A DNA stretch of 64,000 bases from DAIMFL01 sp964372215. GTDB taxonomy: Bacteria; Pseudomonadota; Alphaproteobacteria; Dongiales; Dongiaceae. The notes under the pieces were generated by a model, which was not told the DNA's origin, did not search any database, and saw nothing but the letters and a program-made list of their open reading frames with translations. Positions within the stretch are counted from its first letter, which is position 1. Each line of letters opens with the position of its first letter. Positions 41,174 through 49,855 of this stretch are shown here, in pieces. The stretch lies in contig CAYJQC010000007.1 of the NCBI GenBank assembly GCA_964372215.1, positions 1-64,000 on the forward strand, given 5' to 3'. Position numbers and translations under genes: made by a program.

Positions 41174-41845
41174 TCACGCCTTGGTCACGTCGAGCCCGGC
41201 GGACAGCCGTCGCTCGAGGCCGCGCACGCCGAAGCTGATCGCCGACGCGATGGCGAAGTACAGAACCAGCGTGGTGAAAAACGGGATTGCCGTGCTGCCG
41301 GTCTGCGCCCGCACCACCTGGGCCTGGAAGGTCATGTCGGCGAGCGAGATCAGCGAGACCACAGCGGTGCCCTTCAGGAGCTCGATCGCGTTGTTGCCGA
41401 AGGTCGGCAGCATGACGACGAAGGCCTGCGGCAGCAGCACATGGCGCAGGCGCTGCCAGGGCGTGAAGTTGAGCGCGGTGCAGGCCTCGATCTGCTCGCG
41501 CGGCACCGACTTGATGGCGCCGCGCACCACCTCGGCACCGTAGGCGCCGACATTGAGGCCGAGCGCCATCACGCCGGCCTGGAGGGGGCTGAGGGGAACG
41601 CCGAACAGCGGCAGCACGAAATAGGCCCAGAACAGCTGCACGAAGATCGAGGTGCCGCGGAAGAACTCGATGTAGACGGTGGCCAGCGCCCGCAGGACGA
41701 AATGGCGCGACATCCGGCCGAGACCGCCGAGGAACGCGAACACCAGGGCGACCACGCTGCCCATGACCGTGAGCTGCACGGTCACCCAGGCGCCCTGCAG
41801 GATCAGGCTGAGATATCCGGACCAATCGGCGGCGGAGCTGGTCAC
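41174..41845 (-). CDS. ehuC: Ectoine/hydroxyectoine ABC transporter permease EhuC
   Basis: A 223-residue HAAT permease; YIEFFRGTSIFVQLFWAYFV near 58-77 and the EAA loop REQIEACTALNFTPWQRLRH near 115-134 identify it. GTG 41845 (VTSSAADWSGYLSLILQGAW) is chosen since it gives the family N-terminus and has GAGGGAA upstream; the longer frame adds an Arg-rich leader in the spacer. It pairs with EhuD. Confidence 0.92.
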   Translation of the reverse strand: MTSSAADWSGYLSLILQGAWVTVQLTVMGSVVALVFAFLGGLGRMSRHFVLRALATVYIEFFRGTSIFVQLFWAYFVLPLFGVPLSPLQAGVMALGLNVGAYGAEVVRGAIKSVPREQIEACTALNFTPWQRLRHVLLPQAFVVMLPTFGNNAIELLKGTAVVSLISLADMTFQAQVVRAQTGSTAIPFFTTLVLYFAIASAISFGVRGLERRLSAGLDVTKA

Positions 41846-41950
41846 TGCGGATTCCCTCGGGTCATGCGATCGGATGGAACGGCATGGCATGCGGCCGGCC
41901 CGCCGCCGCGACGCCATGCGGCGCCGCGACGGCAATCCGACTGCGCTGCG

Positions 41951-42817
41951 TCAGCTCCGGTTGCAGAGCTCCTCGCGCGTGACCATGGAGGCGGCCGCGG
42001 CGGGGAAGCCGAAGGGCTCGACGATCTTGGCGAACTCGCCGCTCTGCTTCATCTCGGCCAGCACCTTGTCGTAGGCGTCGCGCAGGGCCTCGTCGTCCTT
42101 GCGGAAGGCGGCGCCGGCACAGTAGATCGGTGTGTCCTTGACCGGCGTGACGATGTCCAGTCCGCCGCCCGCCTTCGACACCAGGTCGTTGAGCGAGAGC
42201 GTCGGCAGGGCGTAGACGTCGATGCGGCCGTCCAGCAGCATCTTGATGCCGCTGGACCCGTCGGGCACCACGATCACGCGGTCGCGCGGCACCCCGGCCT
42301 CGAGCGCCAGCCGTTCCTCGGTGCCGCCGCCCGGCGCGCCGACCTTGGCGCTGTCGCTGGCGGCGATGTCGGCGTAGGTGGCGAAGCCCATGGGATTTCC
42401 GGTCTTCACCGCGAAGGCCTCGGCGTCGCACAGATCGGGCTCGGAGAAGATCACCGCCTGGCAGCGCTCCGGCTTGATGAACAGCCCCGCGGTCACTAGG
42501 TCGAAGCGGTGGGCCTGCAGCCCGGGAATCATCGCGCCGTATTCCGAGATGCTGGCGGCGACGTCGGGGATGCCGAGCTTGGCCAGCACGGCGCGCGCGA
42601 CCTCCACGGCCCCGCCCGAGACCTTGCCGTCAGGCGTCACCTCGGTCCACGGCGGCTCGTTGGCGATGGCGATGCGGGCGAAGCCCTGCGCCTTCATCTG
42701 GGCCAGCGTGTCGTCGGCGAGCGCGGGGTTCCACGCGCCGGCAGCCGTCAGCAGCGTGGCTCCGGCCAGCATTGTCGCGGCAAGCAGGCCGCGACGCGCG
42801 ATTTCCTTACTGATCAT
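41951..42817 (-). CDS. ehuB: Ectoine/hydroxyectoine-binding protein EhuB
   Basis: A 288-residue periplasmic binding protein of the family-3 type. The N-terminus has RRGLLAATMLAGATLLTAAG and a cleavage site near ALA-DD. IANEPPWTEVTPDGKVSGGA near 52-71 and EYGAMIPGLQAHRFDLVTAG near 91-110 match the EhuB pattern, where aromatic residues form the ectoine cage. It lies 105 bases upstream of ehuC; no strong second promoter is visible in that gap. Confidence 0.92.
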   Translation of the reverse strand: MISKEIARRGLLAATMLAGATLLTAAGAWNPALADDTLAQMKAQGFARIAIANEPPWTEVTPDGKVSGGAVEVARAVLAKLGIPDVAASISEYGAMIPGLQAHRFDLVTAGLFIKPERCQAVIFSEPDLCDAEAFAVKTGNPMGFATYADIAASDSAKVGAPGGGTEERLALEAGVPRDRVIVVPDGSSGIKMLLDGRIDVYALPTLSLNDLVSKAGGGLDIVTPVKDTPIYCAGAAFRKDDEALRDAYDKVLAEMKQSGEFAKIVEPFGFPAAAASMVTREELCNRS

Positions 42818-42888
42818 CTCCCGTCTCCTTCTTCGGTTTTCCCTGGTTCCGCCGCATGTCGGTCGGTCGGTTCCGGCGGCCGCCGCGC

Positions 42889-43677
42889 TCAAATGCGATG
42901 TCCGGCCGCGATGATCTTCTTGAGGAACGCCTTGGTCCGTTCCTCGCGCGGATCGGTGAAAATCTGATCCGGTGGTCCTTCCTCGACGATCCGGCCGCCG
43001 TCGAAGAACAGCACCCGGTCGGCGAAGTCGTGGGCGAAGCTCATTTCGTGGGTGACCAGCAGCATGGTCATGTCGGTCTCGGCGGCGAGCCGGCGCAGCA
43101 CGTTCAGCACCTCCTCGACCAGCTCGGGATCGAGCGCCGAGGTGACCTCGTCGAACAGCATGATCCTGGGCTGCAGGGCGAGCGCGCGGGCGATCGCCAC
43201 CCGCTGCTTCTGGCCGCCGGAGAGCTGCGCCGGCTTGGCGGCGACCTTGTCCGCCATGCCGACCATCTCCAGGTACTGCATGGCGCGCTCGCCCGCTTCC
43301 GCCGCGCGGGCGCCCTTGGCCAGCACCTGCGGCATGGTCACGTTCTCGAGCACGGTCTTGTGCGGGAACAGGTTGAAGAGCTGGAAGACCATGCCGATCT
43401 TGGCCCGCATCTGATGCAGATGCTTCTCTCCGGCCGGCACCAGGCCGCCATTGCGCAACTCGTGCCAGAGCTCCTCGCCCTCGACCCTGATATGGCCGCC
43501 ATTGATGGTCTCGAGGGTCATGAGCACGCGCAGAATGGTGGTCTTGCCCGAGCCGCTCGGCCCGATCAGGGCGAGCTTTTCGCCGGGCTGAACCGTGAAG
43601 CTCAGTTCCTTGAGCACCTGGAGCGGACCGAAGCTCTTGGAGATCCGCTCGATCTCGATGATGGGCGCTGCCGCCAC
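42889..43677 (-). CDS. ehuA: Ectoine/hydroxyectoine ABC transporter ATP-binding protein EhuA
   Basis: A 262-residue amino-acid-type ATPase. Walker A GPSGSGKTTILR near 39-50, Q-loop FQLFNLFPHKTVLENV near 97-112, signature LSGGQKQRVAIARALA near 154-169, Walker B IMLFDEVTSALDP near 174-186 and switch His in VTHEMSFAHDFADRV. The start is GTG 43677. It is the first transporter gene of the operon and follows an AT-rich regulatory spacer after enuR. Confidence 0.93.
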   Translation of the reverse strand: MAAAPIIEIERISKSFGPLQVLKELSFTVQPGEKLALIGPSGSGKTTILRVLMTLETINGGHIRVEGEELWHELRNGGLVPAGEKHLHQMRAKIGMVFQLFNLFPHKTVLENVTMPQVLAKGARAAEAGERAMQYLEMVGMADKVAAKPAQLSGGQKQRVAIARALALQPRIMLFDEVTSALDPELVEEVLNVLRRLAAETDMTMLLVTHEMSFAHDFADRVLFFDGGRIVEEGPPDQIFTDPREERTKAFLKKIIAAGHRI

Positions 43678-43710
43678 CTTGCCTGTCCCTGATTCTTCCC
43701 TGTGCGGGAA

Positions 43711-43790
43711 TTGTCATGATTTCCTGGACCATGAAACAAGAACAATGCGGGCGTCAATGGCAATATTGTATCATGTCAATATGAAAACGA
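43711..43790 (-). promoter_or_regulatory. AT-rich control region between enuR and ehuA
   Basis: The 155-base spacer is far richer in A/T than its surroundings. It contains the palindrome CAATATTG (43761-43768), a TTGACA-like box on the minus strand (43773-43778 region) and two TGTCATGA/TCATGTCA-like elements (43712-43719 and 43771-43778). EnuR-type MocR regulators bind such promoters in known ectoine clusters. I cannot choose one -10/-35 pair with confidence. Confidence 0.35.
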
Positions 43791-43832
43791 GAGCACGCCA
43801 CGCTGCGGCGGGCAATCGAGTCGGCGGGAAGA

Positions 43833-45224
43833 TCAAAGAGCCAGGGAAACCGGCTCGGGATCGGCCGCGACCAGGGCGGCCACGACGTTCAGGCCGCGGC
43901 GCAGATCCGCGCCGCTCGGCGGCGAGCCGACCGAAATGCGCACCGCCCGCGGATTGGTCGACGGATTGACCGCGAAGGCGGTTGCCGGCGCCACCGCGAC
44001 ACCGCGCAGTCGCGCATGGGTGACGAACTGATCGACGTTCCAGCCATCGGGCAGCGGCAGCCAGATGTGCAGGCAGTGCGGATGGGTGAAGTGCGGCACG
44101 CCGCCCAGCACCTCGCGGACGATGGCGTGCCGTTCGGCCAATGCCGCCCGCTGCCACAGCAGCAGCTCGCGCGCGGTGCCGTCGGTCACCCAGCGCGCGG
44201 CGATCTCCGCCACCAGCGGCGTCGCGGTCCAGGCGAAGGCGAGCTGGCGGCTGGTGACCGGCGCCACCAGCGCGTCGGGCACCGCCAGATAGCCGGAGCG
44301 CAGGCCCGGCATCAGACATTTGGTGAAGCTGGTCATGTACAGCGCGCGCTCGGGTGCCAGCGCCGCAAACGGCGGCGGCCGGTCCTCGGCCAGCGGGCCC
44401 CAGGCATCGTCCTCGACGATGTGCACGTCGTGCCGGCGGGCGATCGCCACGATCGCCTTGCGCCGGGCCTCGGGCATCAGGCTGGCCGTGGGATTGGCGT
44501 AGCTCGGCACCACGAACAGGGCGCGGACCTCGCGCGAGTCGCAGGCCGCCTCGAAGGCCGCGGGCAGGATGCCGGCGCGATCGATCTCGAGGCCCTGGAG
44601 CCTGAGCCCGAGATAGGCGGCGAGCGGGATCAGCTGGTGATGGCCGATCTCCTCGGTCAGCACCAGTTCGCCGGGGCGCGCCACGCTGGTCAGCGCCACC
44701 GCCATCGATTGCGACACGCCGTTGGTGACGATCACGTTGCGCGGCTCGGTCCGGAGGCCGCATAGCTGGAGCCAGCCGATCGCCGCCTCGCGGTGCCGGG
44801 TCAGCCCGACATTGGGGCGGAACGACAGCACGGTGTCGGGCTCGAGCTGGCGCGCCAGCGCCGCCAGCGCCGCCTGCATGCGCTCGACATGCAGGCCGTG
44901 CCAGACCGGCTTCAGGATCGACAGGTCGATCAGCCCGCGCTCGGCATGCTCGGTCAGGAACGGGGTCCGGGACTGATTGCGGCCGGCGCGCACGAAGGTG
45001 CCGCGCCCGACCTCGCCGACCGCCAGGCCGCGGCGGATCAACTCGTCATACGCCCGCCCCACGGTCTGCAGGCTGATGCCGAGATCGCGGGCCATGTCGC
45101 GCTGGGTCGGCAGGCGGCTGCCGGAATCGAGCGTGCCGTCGCCGATCGCCGCGGTCATCGCCTCGACCAGGGACTTGTAGAGCGGGCGCCGGAGGGCGCT
45201 GCGCCTGGGCAGCCAACTTGTCAT
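43833..45224 (-). CDS. enuR: MocR/GntR-type ectoine-responsive regulator EnuR
   Basis: A 463-residue MocR regulator: GntR winged helix at about 12-80 (LPTQRDMARDLGISLQTVGR) joined to a fold-type I aminotransferase domain (about 110-460). The PLP lysine is K302 in SFTKCLMPGLRSGYLA, the same residue number reported for Ruegeria EnuR. EnuR is known to repress ectoine catabolic genes until PLP-bound intermediates (N-acetyl-diaminobutyrate or diaminobutyrate) relieve repression. ATG 45224 is embedded in the palindrome TGTCATGACA. Placement directly upstream of ehuA supports this role. Confidence 0.92.
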   Translation of the reverse strand: MTSWLPRRSALRRPLYKSLVEAMTAAIGDGTLDSGSRLPTQRDMARDLGISLQTVGRAYDELIRRGLAVGEVGRGTFVRAGRNQSRTPFLTEHAERGLIDLSILKPVWHGLHVERMQAALAALARQLEPDTVLSFRPNVGLTRHREAAIGWLQLCGLRTEPRNVIVTNGVSQSMAVALTSVARPGELVLTEEIGHHQLIPLAAYLGLRLQGLEIDRAGILPAAFEAACDSREVRALFVVPSYANPTASLMPEARRKAIVAIARRHDVHIVEDDAWGPLAEDRPPPFAALAPERALYMTSFTKCLMPGLRSGYLAVPDALVAPVTSRQLAFAWTATPLVAEIAARWVTDGTARELLLWQRAALAERHAIVREVLGGVPHFTHPHCLHIWLPLPDGWNVDQFVTHARLRGVAVAPATAFAVNPSTNPRAVRISVGSPPSGADLRRGLNVVAALVAADPEPVSLAL

Positions 45225-45249
45225 GACATAAGGAATGCCCAAAAATGGG
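45219..45249. promoter_or_regulatory. Palindromes at the enuR start (candidate operator)
   Basis: TGTCATGACA (45219-45228), a perfect 10-base palindrome, includes the enuR start codon, and CCCAAAAATGGG (45238-45249) lies just upstream in the divergent enuR/asnC spacer. Either could be a binding site for EnuR or the AsnC-type regulator. Only position and symmetry support this. Confidence 0.3.
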
Positions 45250-45367
45250 ACAAAGAACAACCGCGGAGCTGCCGGCGCGGCCGGCCGGCGCCGGGGCGGC
45301 CGGCGGCGCGGCCCGAGGAGCGGACGATCATGACCATCTGGGCGGGACGGCATCGGAAGGCGCGGCC

Positions 45368-45871
45368 ATGAGCCGGGCCGGCCTCGACGCCATAGATCTG
45401 CGGATTCTCGCGACCCTGCAGCGCGAGGGCCGCATCACCAAGCTGGCGCTGGCGGAACGGGTCGGTTTGTCGGCCTCGCCCTGCTGGGAGCGGCTGCGCC
45501 GGCTGGAGGCGGCCGGGATCATCGCCAGCTACCACGCGCGCATCGCGCTGCGCCTGCTCGGCCCGATCACCACCGTGTTCGCCGAGATCACCCTGGGCAG
45601 CCACCGCCAGGCCGACTTCGCCCGCTTCGAGGCCGCGGTCTGCGAGACCCCCGAGATCGTCGAATGCTGGGCGCTGGGCGGTGGCGTCGACTATCTCATC
45701 AAGGTGGCGGCCCGCGATGTCGACGCCTATCAGCGGCTGATCGAGGAGCTGCTGGCTGCCGACCTCGGCATCGACAGGTACTTCACCTACATCGTCACCA
45801 AGCCGGTGAAGGAGACCGCATTGCCGATCGAACGGCTGGTCGTTCCCGGCGCCACCACAGAGCCCGCCTAG
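45368..45871 (+). CDS. Lrp/AsnC-family regulator of the ectoine cluster (DoeX-like)
   Basis: A 167-residue AsnC/Lrp protein: HTH at about 10-55 (ILATLQREGRITKLALAERV, SASPCWERLRRLEAAGII) and a C-terminal RAM domain at about 70-150 (VECWALGGGVDYLIKVAARD). Such regulators (AsnC or DoeX) accompany enuR in many ectoine catabolic clusters and bind acetyl-diaminobutyrate-type ligands. It is divergent from enuR. ATG 45368 is chosen by family match; a longer frame has a Gly/Ala-rich leader. Its stop shares CTAG with the eda stop on the other strand. Confidence 0.85.
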   Translation: MSRAGLDAIDLRILATLQREGRITKLALAERVGLSASPCWERLRRLEAAGIIASYHARIALRLLGPITTVFAEITLGSHRQADFARFEAAVCETPEIVECWALGGGVDYLIKVAARDVDAYQRLIEELLAADLGIDRYFTYIVTKPVKETALPIERLVVPGATTEPA

Positions 45872-46530
45872 GCCGATGCCGCCGGCGCCAAGCCGGCCAG
45901 GCCACAGGCCTCCGTGGCACGCGCCGTGATGCGATCCCAGGCGCCTGCGGCCAGTTCGGCTTCAGGCGCCAGCCACGACCCGCCGATCGCTACGACATTC
46001 GGCTGCGCCAGGTAGTCGCGCAGATTCCGCGCATCGATGCCGCCGGTCGGGCAGAAGGCGAGATCGCCGAGCGGCGCGGCCAGGCTCTTCAGCAGCGCGA
46101 TGCCGCCGGCCGCTTCCGCCGGGAACAGCTTGAGCAGCCGGAACCCGGCTTCGCGCGCCGCCATCGCCTCCGACACCGTGGCGACGCCGGGCATGAAGGC
46201 CAGGCCCGCGCCGGCCGCGGCGGCGAGCAGCGCCGGGGTCGCCCCCGGGCTGACCGCGAAGCGCACGCCGGCCGCGACCGCGTCGTCGACATCGCCCGGG
46301 ACCAGCAAGGTGCCGAGGCCGACCACCGCCTCAGGCACCTCGGCGATGATCCGGCGCGCCGCGTCGAGCGCCACCGGCGTCCTCAGGGTCACCTCGATCA
46401 CCGGCAGGCCGCCCCGGCAGAGCGCGCGGGCGAGCGGCACGGCCCGCGCCGCGTCGGCGATCGTCAGCACCGGCACGATCCGCGCCCGGCGCAGCAGCGC
46501 CGCCAGATCGGCACCGCGGGGTTCGCTCAT
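45868..46530 (-). CDS. eda: 2-dehydro-3-deoxy-phosphogluconate aldolase
   Basis: A 220-residue KDPG aldolase, splitting 2-keto-3-deoxy-6-phosphogluconate to pyruvate and glyceraldehyde-3-phosphate. The catalytic Glu is E46 in VIEVTLRTP and the Schiff-base Lys is K134 in RLLKLFPAEA; the phosphate region is CPTGGID near 165. The start overlaps the kdgK stop (ATGA), so both form one operon downstream of kdgK. The stop codon shares the sequence CTAG with the convergent AsnC gene. Confidence 0.95.
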   Translation of the reverse strand: MSEPRGADLAALLRRARIVPVLTIADAARAVPLARALCRGGLPVIEVTLRTPVALDAARRIIAEVPEAVVGLGTLLVPGDVDDAVAAGVRFAVSPGATPALLAAAAGAGLAFMPGVATVSEAMAAREAGFRLLKLFPAEAAGGIALLKSLAAPLGDLAFCPTGGIDARNLRDYLAQPNVVAIGGSWLAPEAELAAGAWDRITARATEACGLAGLAPAASA

Positions 46531-47471
46531 CGGACGCTCTCCTCGAGCGGCGGTTCGGCGAGCATGTCCGGCATCGCCGCGCGTGGCATGATCGCGCCGG
46601 GATGGCAGATCACGGCGCCGGCCAGGGCCTGCCCGGCCGCGGCCGCGGCCAGCGGCGCGACACCGGCGAGGCGCGCCGCCAGATAGGCCGCATTGAAGGA
46701 ATCGCCGGCCGCGGTGGTATCGACCACCGGCCCTCGTGGCGTCGCCGGCAAGTGCCGCTCGCGTTCGCCATCGGCGACCAGGCAGCCCGAGGCACCGAGC
46801 TTGACCACGATCTCGCCGATCCCCAGCCGCCGCAGGCGTCGCACCGTGGCGGGCGCATCGCCGTCGCCGTGCACCGCCTGCTCGTCGTCGAAACTGGTCA
46901 GCACGATGTCGGCACGCCCCGGCATGGCGCTCATCGCCGCGCGCGCCTCGGCGACGCCGCTCCAATTGCGCGGCCGGTAGTTGCCGTCGAACACCACGCG
47001 GGCGCCGGCGGCGCGCGCCGCATCGAGACCGGCCATCAGCGTCGCGCGCCCGGAGTCGCCGTAGAGCGACAGGCTGATTCCCGAGAGATAGATCAGCTCG
47101 TACGTGCCGAGCGCCGCCACGATCTCCGAGGTCTGCGGCAGCGCGAACAACTCGCGCGCCGGCGCGCGGTCGCGCCAATAGCTGAACCGCCGCTCGCCGT
47201 GGTCGTCGATTTCGATCATGTAGAGCCCGGGCAGTCGTCCGGGAAGCCGCGGCACCAGACCGCTGCCGACACCTTCCGCCTGCCAGAATGCGAGCATCCG
47301 GTCGCTGAACGCGTCATCGCCGAGCGCGGTCAAATAGTCGACCACGACGCCGAGGCGCGCCAGATAGACCGCCGTGTTGAGCGTGTCGCCGCCGAACGCC
47401 AGGCCGAACAGCCCGCCCTCCCGGGGCGACAGCTCGACCATGCATTCGCCGATGGCGGCCACGCCGGCCAT
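46527..47471 (-). CDS. kdgK: 2-dehydro-3-deoxygluconokinase (PfkB family)
   Basis: A 314-residue PfkB sugar kinase. N-terminal AAIGECMVELSPREGG near 5-20, GGDTLNTAVYLARLG near 27-41 and the anion-hole/catalytic stretch DTTAAGDSFNAAYLAARLAG near 248-267 identify it. Coupling to eda supports 2-keto-3-deoxygluconate as substrate, giving KDPG for the aldolase, a hexuronate/aldonate catabolic module. Upstream (47472-47766) is a 295-base divergent spacer in which I see no clear promoter. Confidence 0.9.
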   Translation of the reverse strand: MAGVAAIGECMVELSPREGGLFGLAFGGDTLNTAVYLARLGVVVDYLTALGDDAFSDRMLAFWQAEGVGSGLVPRLPGRLPGLYMIEIDDHGERRFSYWRDRAPARELFALPQTSEIVAALGTYELIYLSGISLSLYGDSGRATLMAGLDAARAAGARVVFDGNYRPRNWSGVAEARAAMSAMPGRADIVLTSFDDEQAVHGDGDAPATVRRLRRLGIGEIVVKLGASGCLVADGERERHLPATPRGPVVDTTAAGDSFNAAYLAARLAGVAPLAAAAAGQALAGAVICHPGAIMPRAAMPDMLAEPPLEESVR

Positions 47472-47766
47472 GCCGCACTCCCCCTTGACCTGGACGCTTC
47501 CGAATCGGGCGTCAGACTATCGCCGCTGCCGCGGCCGGTCGAGCGGCACCGGCGACAATGCGGACGATTCCTCTGTCCGTGGCGGAGTTTCCAGAATCTT
47601 CGTCGGTGATGGCAGACTGCTCCGAAGACCTTCTCCGGCATGCCGACCCTAGGATGGCGGCCGAGCGCCGATCGGCAACACCGCAGCAAGTTCGCCTATG
47701 TTGGCGACGAGTGCCGCGCGGCTCGACCGCTTGCGCCGCAATCGAGTGGGGATGAAAGGGAGAGCC

Positions 47767-49170
47767 ATGTCCAAGACCGCAACCGCCGCCACGCGCCGCA
47801 ACGATCCGCTCGAGGCCTGGGATCGCGAGAGCTTCTTCCATCCTTCGACCCATCTCGCCGCCCATGCGCGCGGCGAGGCACCGACCCGGATCGTCGAAGG
47901 CGGCGAAGGGGTCTTCATCACCGACCGGGCCGGCAAGCGCAGCCTCGATGCCTTCGCCGGGCTGTACTGCGTCAATGTCGGCTATGGCAGGCGGGAGATC
48001 ATCGACGCCATCGCCAAGCAGGCGGAGCAGCTCTGCTACTACCATTCCTATGTCGGCCACGGATCGGAAACTTCGATCCGCCTCGCCCATATGGTGATGG
48101 AGCGCGCGCCCAAGGGCATGAGCAAGGTCTATTTCGGCCTCGGCGGTTCCGATGCCAACGAGACCATCGTCAAGCTGGTCTGGTACTACAACAACGTTCT
48201 CGGCCGGCCGCAGAAGAAAAAGATCATCTCGCGCTGGCGCGGCTATCACGGCTCCGGCCTGATGACCGGCAGCCTCACCGGCCTGGCGCTGTTCCACAAC
48301 GCCTTCGACCTGCCCCTCGCGCCCGTCCTGCATACCGAGGCGCCGTACTACTTCCGCCGCGCCGACCGGGCGATGAGCGAGGAGGCCTTCTCCCAGCACT
48401 GCGCGGACAAGCTGGAGAGCATGATCCTCGAGCAAGGCCCGGATACCGTGGCCGCCTTCATCGGCGAGCCGGTGCTCGGCACCGGCGGCATCGTGCCGCC
48501 GCCCAAGGGATATTGGGACAAGATCCAGGCGGTGCTGCGCAAGTACGACATCCTGCTCATCGCCGACGAGGTGGTGACCGGCTTCGGCCGGCTCGGCAGC
48601 ATGTTCGGCAGCGACCACTACGGGCTGAAGCCCGACTTCATCACCCTGGCCAAGGGCTTGACCTCGGCCTACGCGCCGCTGTCGGGCGTCGTCGTCTCCG
48701 ACCGGGTCTGGAAGGGGCTGGAGCAGGGTACCGACAAGCTCGGCGCCATCGGACATGGCTGGACCTATTCGGCCCATCCGCTCTGCGCGGCGGCCGGCGT
48801 CGCCAACCTGGAGCTGGTCGACAAGCTCGGCCTGATCGAGAACGTGCGGGAAACCGGCGCCTATTTCCGCAAGAACCTGAGCGACGCGCTGAGCGATCAC
48901 CCGCTGGTCGGCGACGTGCGCGGGGAAGGCATGCTGGCGGCGGTCGAACTGGTCGAGGACAAGGCCGATCGCCGCTTCTTCGACCCGGCGAAGAAAGTGG
49001 GGCCGCAGATCGCCGCCGCCATGCTGGACCTCGGGGTCATCGCCCGCGCCATGCCCCAGGGCGACATCATCGGCTTCGCCCCGCCGCTCTGTCTGTCCCG
49101 TGGCGAGGCCGATACCATCGTGGCGGCGGCCCGCGACGCGGTCGCGGCGGTCGCCGCGCGTCTCGCCTGA
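47767..49170 (+). CDS. Class-III aminotransferase; candidate diaminobutyrate transaminase DoeD
   Basis: A 467-residue PLP-dependent class-III aminotransferase. Visible are LDAFAGLYCVNVGYGRREI near 60-78, VYFGLGGSDANETIVKLVWY near 122-141, LIADEVVTGFGRLGSMFGSD near 262-281 and the PLP lysine in ITLAKGLTSAYAPLSG near 293-308. ATG 47767 follows AAAGGGAGAG. This subgroup includes omega-amino-acid:pyruvate and diaminobutyrate transaminases. Being 1.9 kb from the ectoine genes it may supply the DoeD step (diaminobutyrate to aspartate semialdehyde), but kdgK and eda intervene, so this is an inference. Confidence 0.88.
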   Translation: MSKTATAATRRNDPLEAWDRESFFHPSTHLAAHARGEAPTRIVEGGEGVFITDRAGKRSLDAFAGLYCVNVGYGRREIIDAIAKQAEQLCYYHSYVGHGSETSIRLAHMVMERAPKGMSKVYFGLGGSDANETIVKLVWYYNNVLGRPQKKKIISRWRGYHGSGLMTGSLTGLALFHNAFDLPLAPVLHTEAPYYFRRADRAMSEEAFSQHCADKLESMILEQGPDTVAAFIGEPVLGTGGIVPPPKGYWDKIQAVLRKYDILLIADEVVTGFGRLGSMFGSDHYGLKPDFITLAKGLTSAYAPLSGVVVSDRVWKGLEQGTDKLGAIGHGWTYSAHPLCAAAGVANLELVDKLGLIENVRETGAYFRKNLSDALSDHPLVGDVRGEGMLAAVELVEDKADRRFFDPAKKVGPQIAAAMLDLGVIARAMPQGDIIGFAPPLCLSRGEADTIVAAARDAVAAVAARLA

Positions 49171-49262
49171 GTTTCGGGGAGCCGTAGGCGCCGAGTAGCA
49201 GTATTGGCAGACGGGGGGAGCCATAGGCGCGACGGCGCTGGAGCGGGACGAGACCCGCGTGG

Positions 49263-49442
49263 CCATGGCCGCCGGGCGGCCTGTATTCGCTCGTTGCCAG
49301 CGGCGCGAAGGACGCCGTCGTCGCGACCACGTCGTTCTACCGGCAGATGCTGCCCGCCGGCACGCTCGAACTCGGATTCTCGGCGACGGCGATGCACTGG
49401 CTCCCGCGCAAGCTGGCCGGCAGCCCCGGCAATCACGTGCGC
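49263..49442 (+). pseudogene. Fragment of a SABATH-like carboxyl methyltransferase
   Basis: In frame with position 49263 the segment reads GGLYSLVASGAKDAVVATTS, then FYRQMLPAGTLELGFSATAM and HWLPRKLAGSPGN. The SFYRQMLPAGTLELGFSATAMHWL-type pattern is that of the mid-region of SAM-dependent carboxyl methyltransferases of the SABATH type. No start codon, SAM-binding N-terminus or C-terminus is present, and the frame continues as meaningless sequence. I regard it as a decayed remnant. Two near-identical GGGGAGCC.TAGGCGC words (about 49177 and 49215) lie just upstream. Confidence 0.45.
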
Positions 49443-49483
49443 CGTGCCCGCCTCGGCATCAATCGGCGCAGCCGCGCGCCGGG

Positions 49484-49855
49484 CTATGGTGCGGCTTCGA
49501 CCCGGTCCATCGGCTTCGGCGCCAGATCGCCGAAAGCTCCGGGTTGTGCGCTCTCAAGCAGATCGAGCGTCCGGCCGAGGCTCGCGAGATCGGCGAGGGT
49601 CAACCCCGTTGCGCCGCCGCAGAGCGCCAGCACCGCATCCTGTTCCGCCGGATTGAGCGCGCGGACGTAGCCGCCGATCGTCATCGCGCAGGGCGCCTGC
49701 TTGAGCGCCAGGGCCTCGCGGTCGTGAGCGGCCTTGATGCCGGCCTCGCCCTGGGCCAGCCCGGCGTCGATGGCGGCCTGTTGTGCCGGGGTGCAGGCGG
49801 CAAGGCCCGAGATCAGCAGGACCGCGGCGCCACGCGCAAACCCGCTCATCTTCAA
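49484..49855 (-). CDS. Small phage-linked lipoprotein (possible outer-membrane spanin)
   Basis: A 123-residue protein with a lipoprotein signal: GFARGAAVLLISGLAAC, lipobox LAAC with Cys21. The mature part is Ala/Leu-rich. It overlaps the holin-like gene by ATGA and closes the phage lysis end of the operon. Rz1-type spanins are short outer-membrane lipoproteins in this position, so that role is plausible; it is longer than Rz1 and not Pro-rich, so a different lysis role is possible. Confidence 0.6.
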   Translation of the reverse strand: MKMSGFARGAAVLLISGLAACTPAQQAAIDAGLAQGEAGIKAAHDREALALKQAPCAMTIGGYVRALNPAEQDAVLALCGGATGLTLADLASLGRTLDLLESAQPGAFGDLAPKPMDRVEAAP

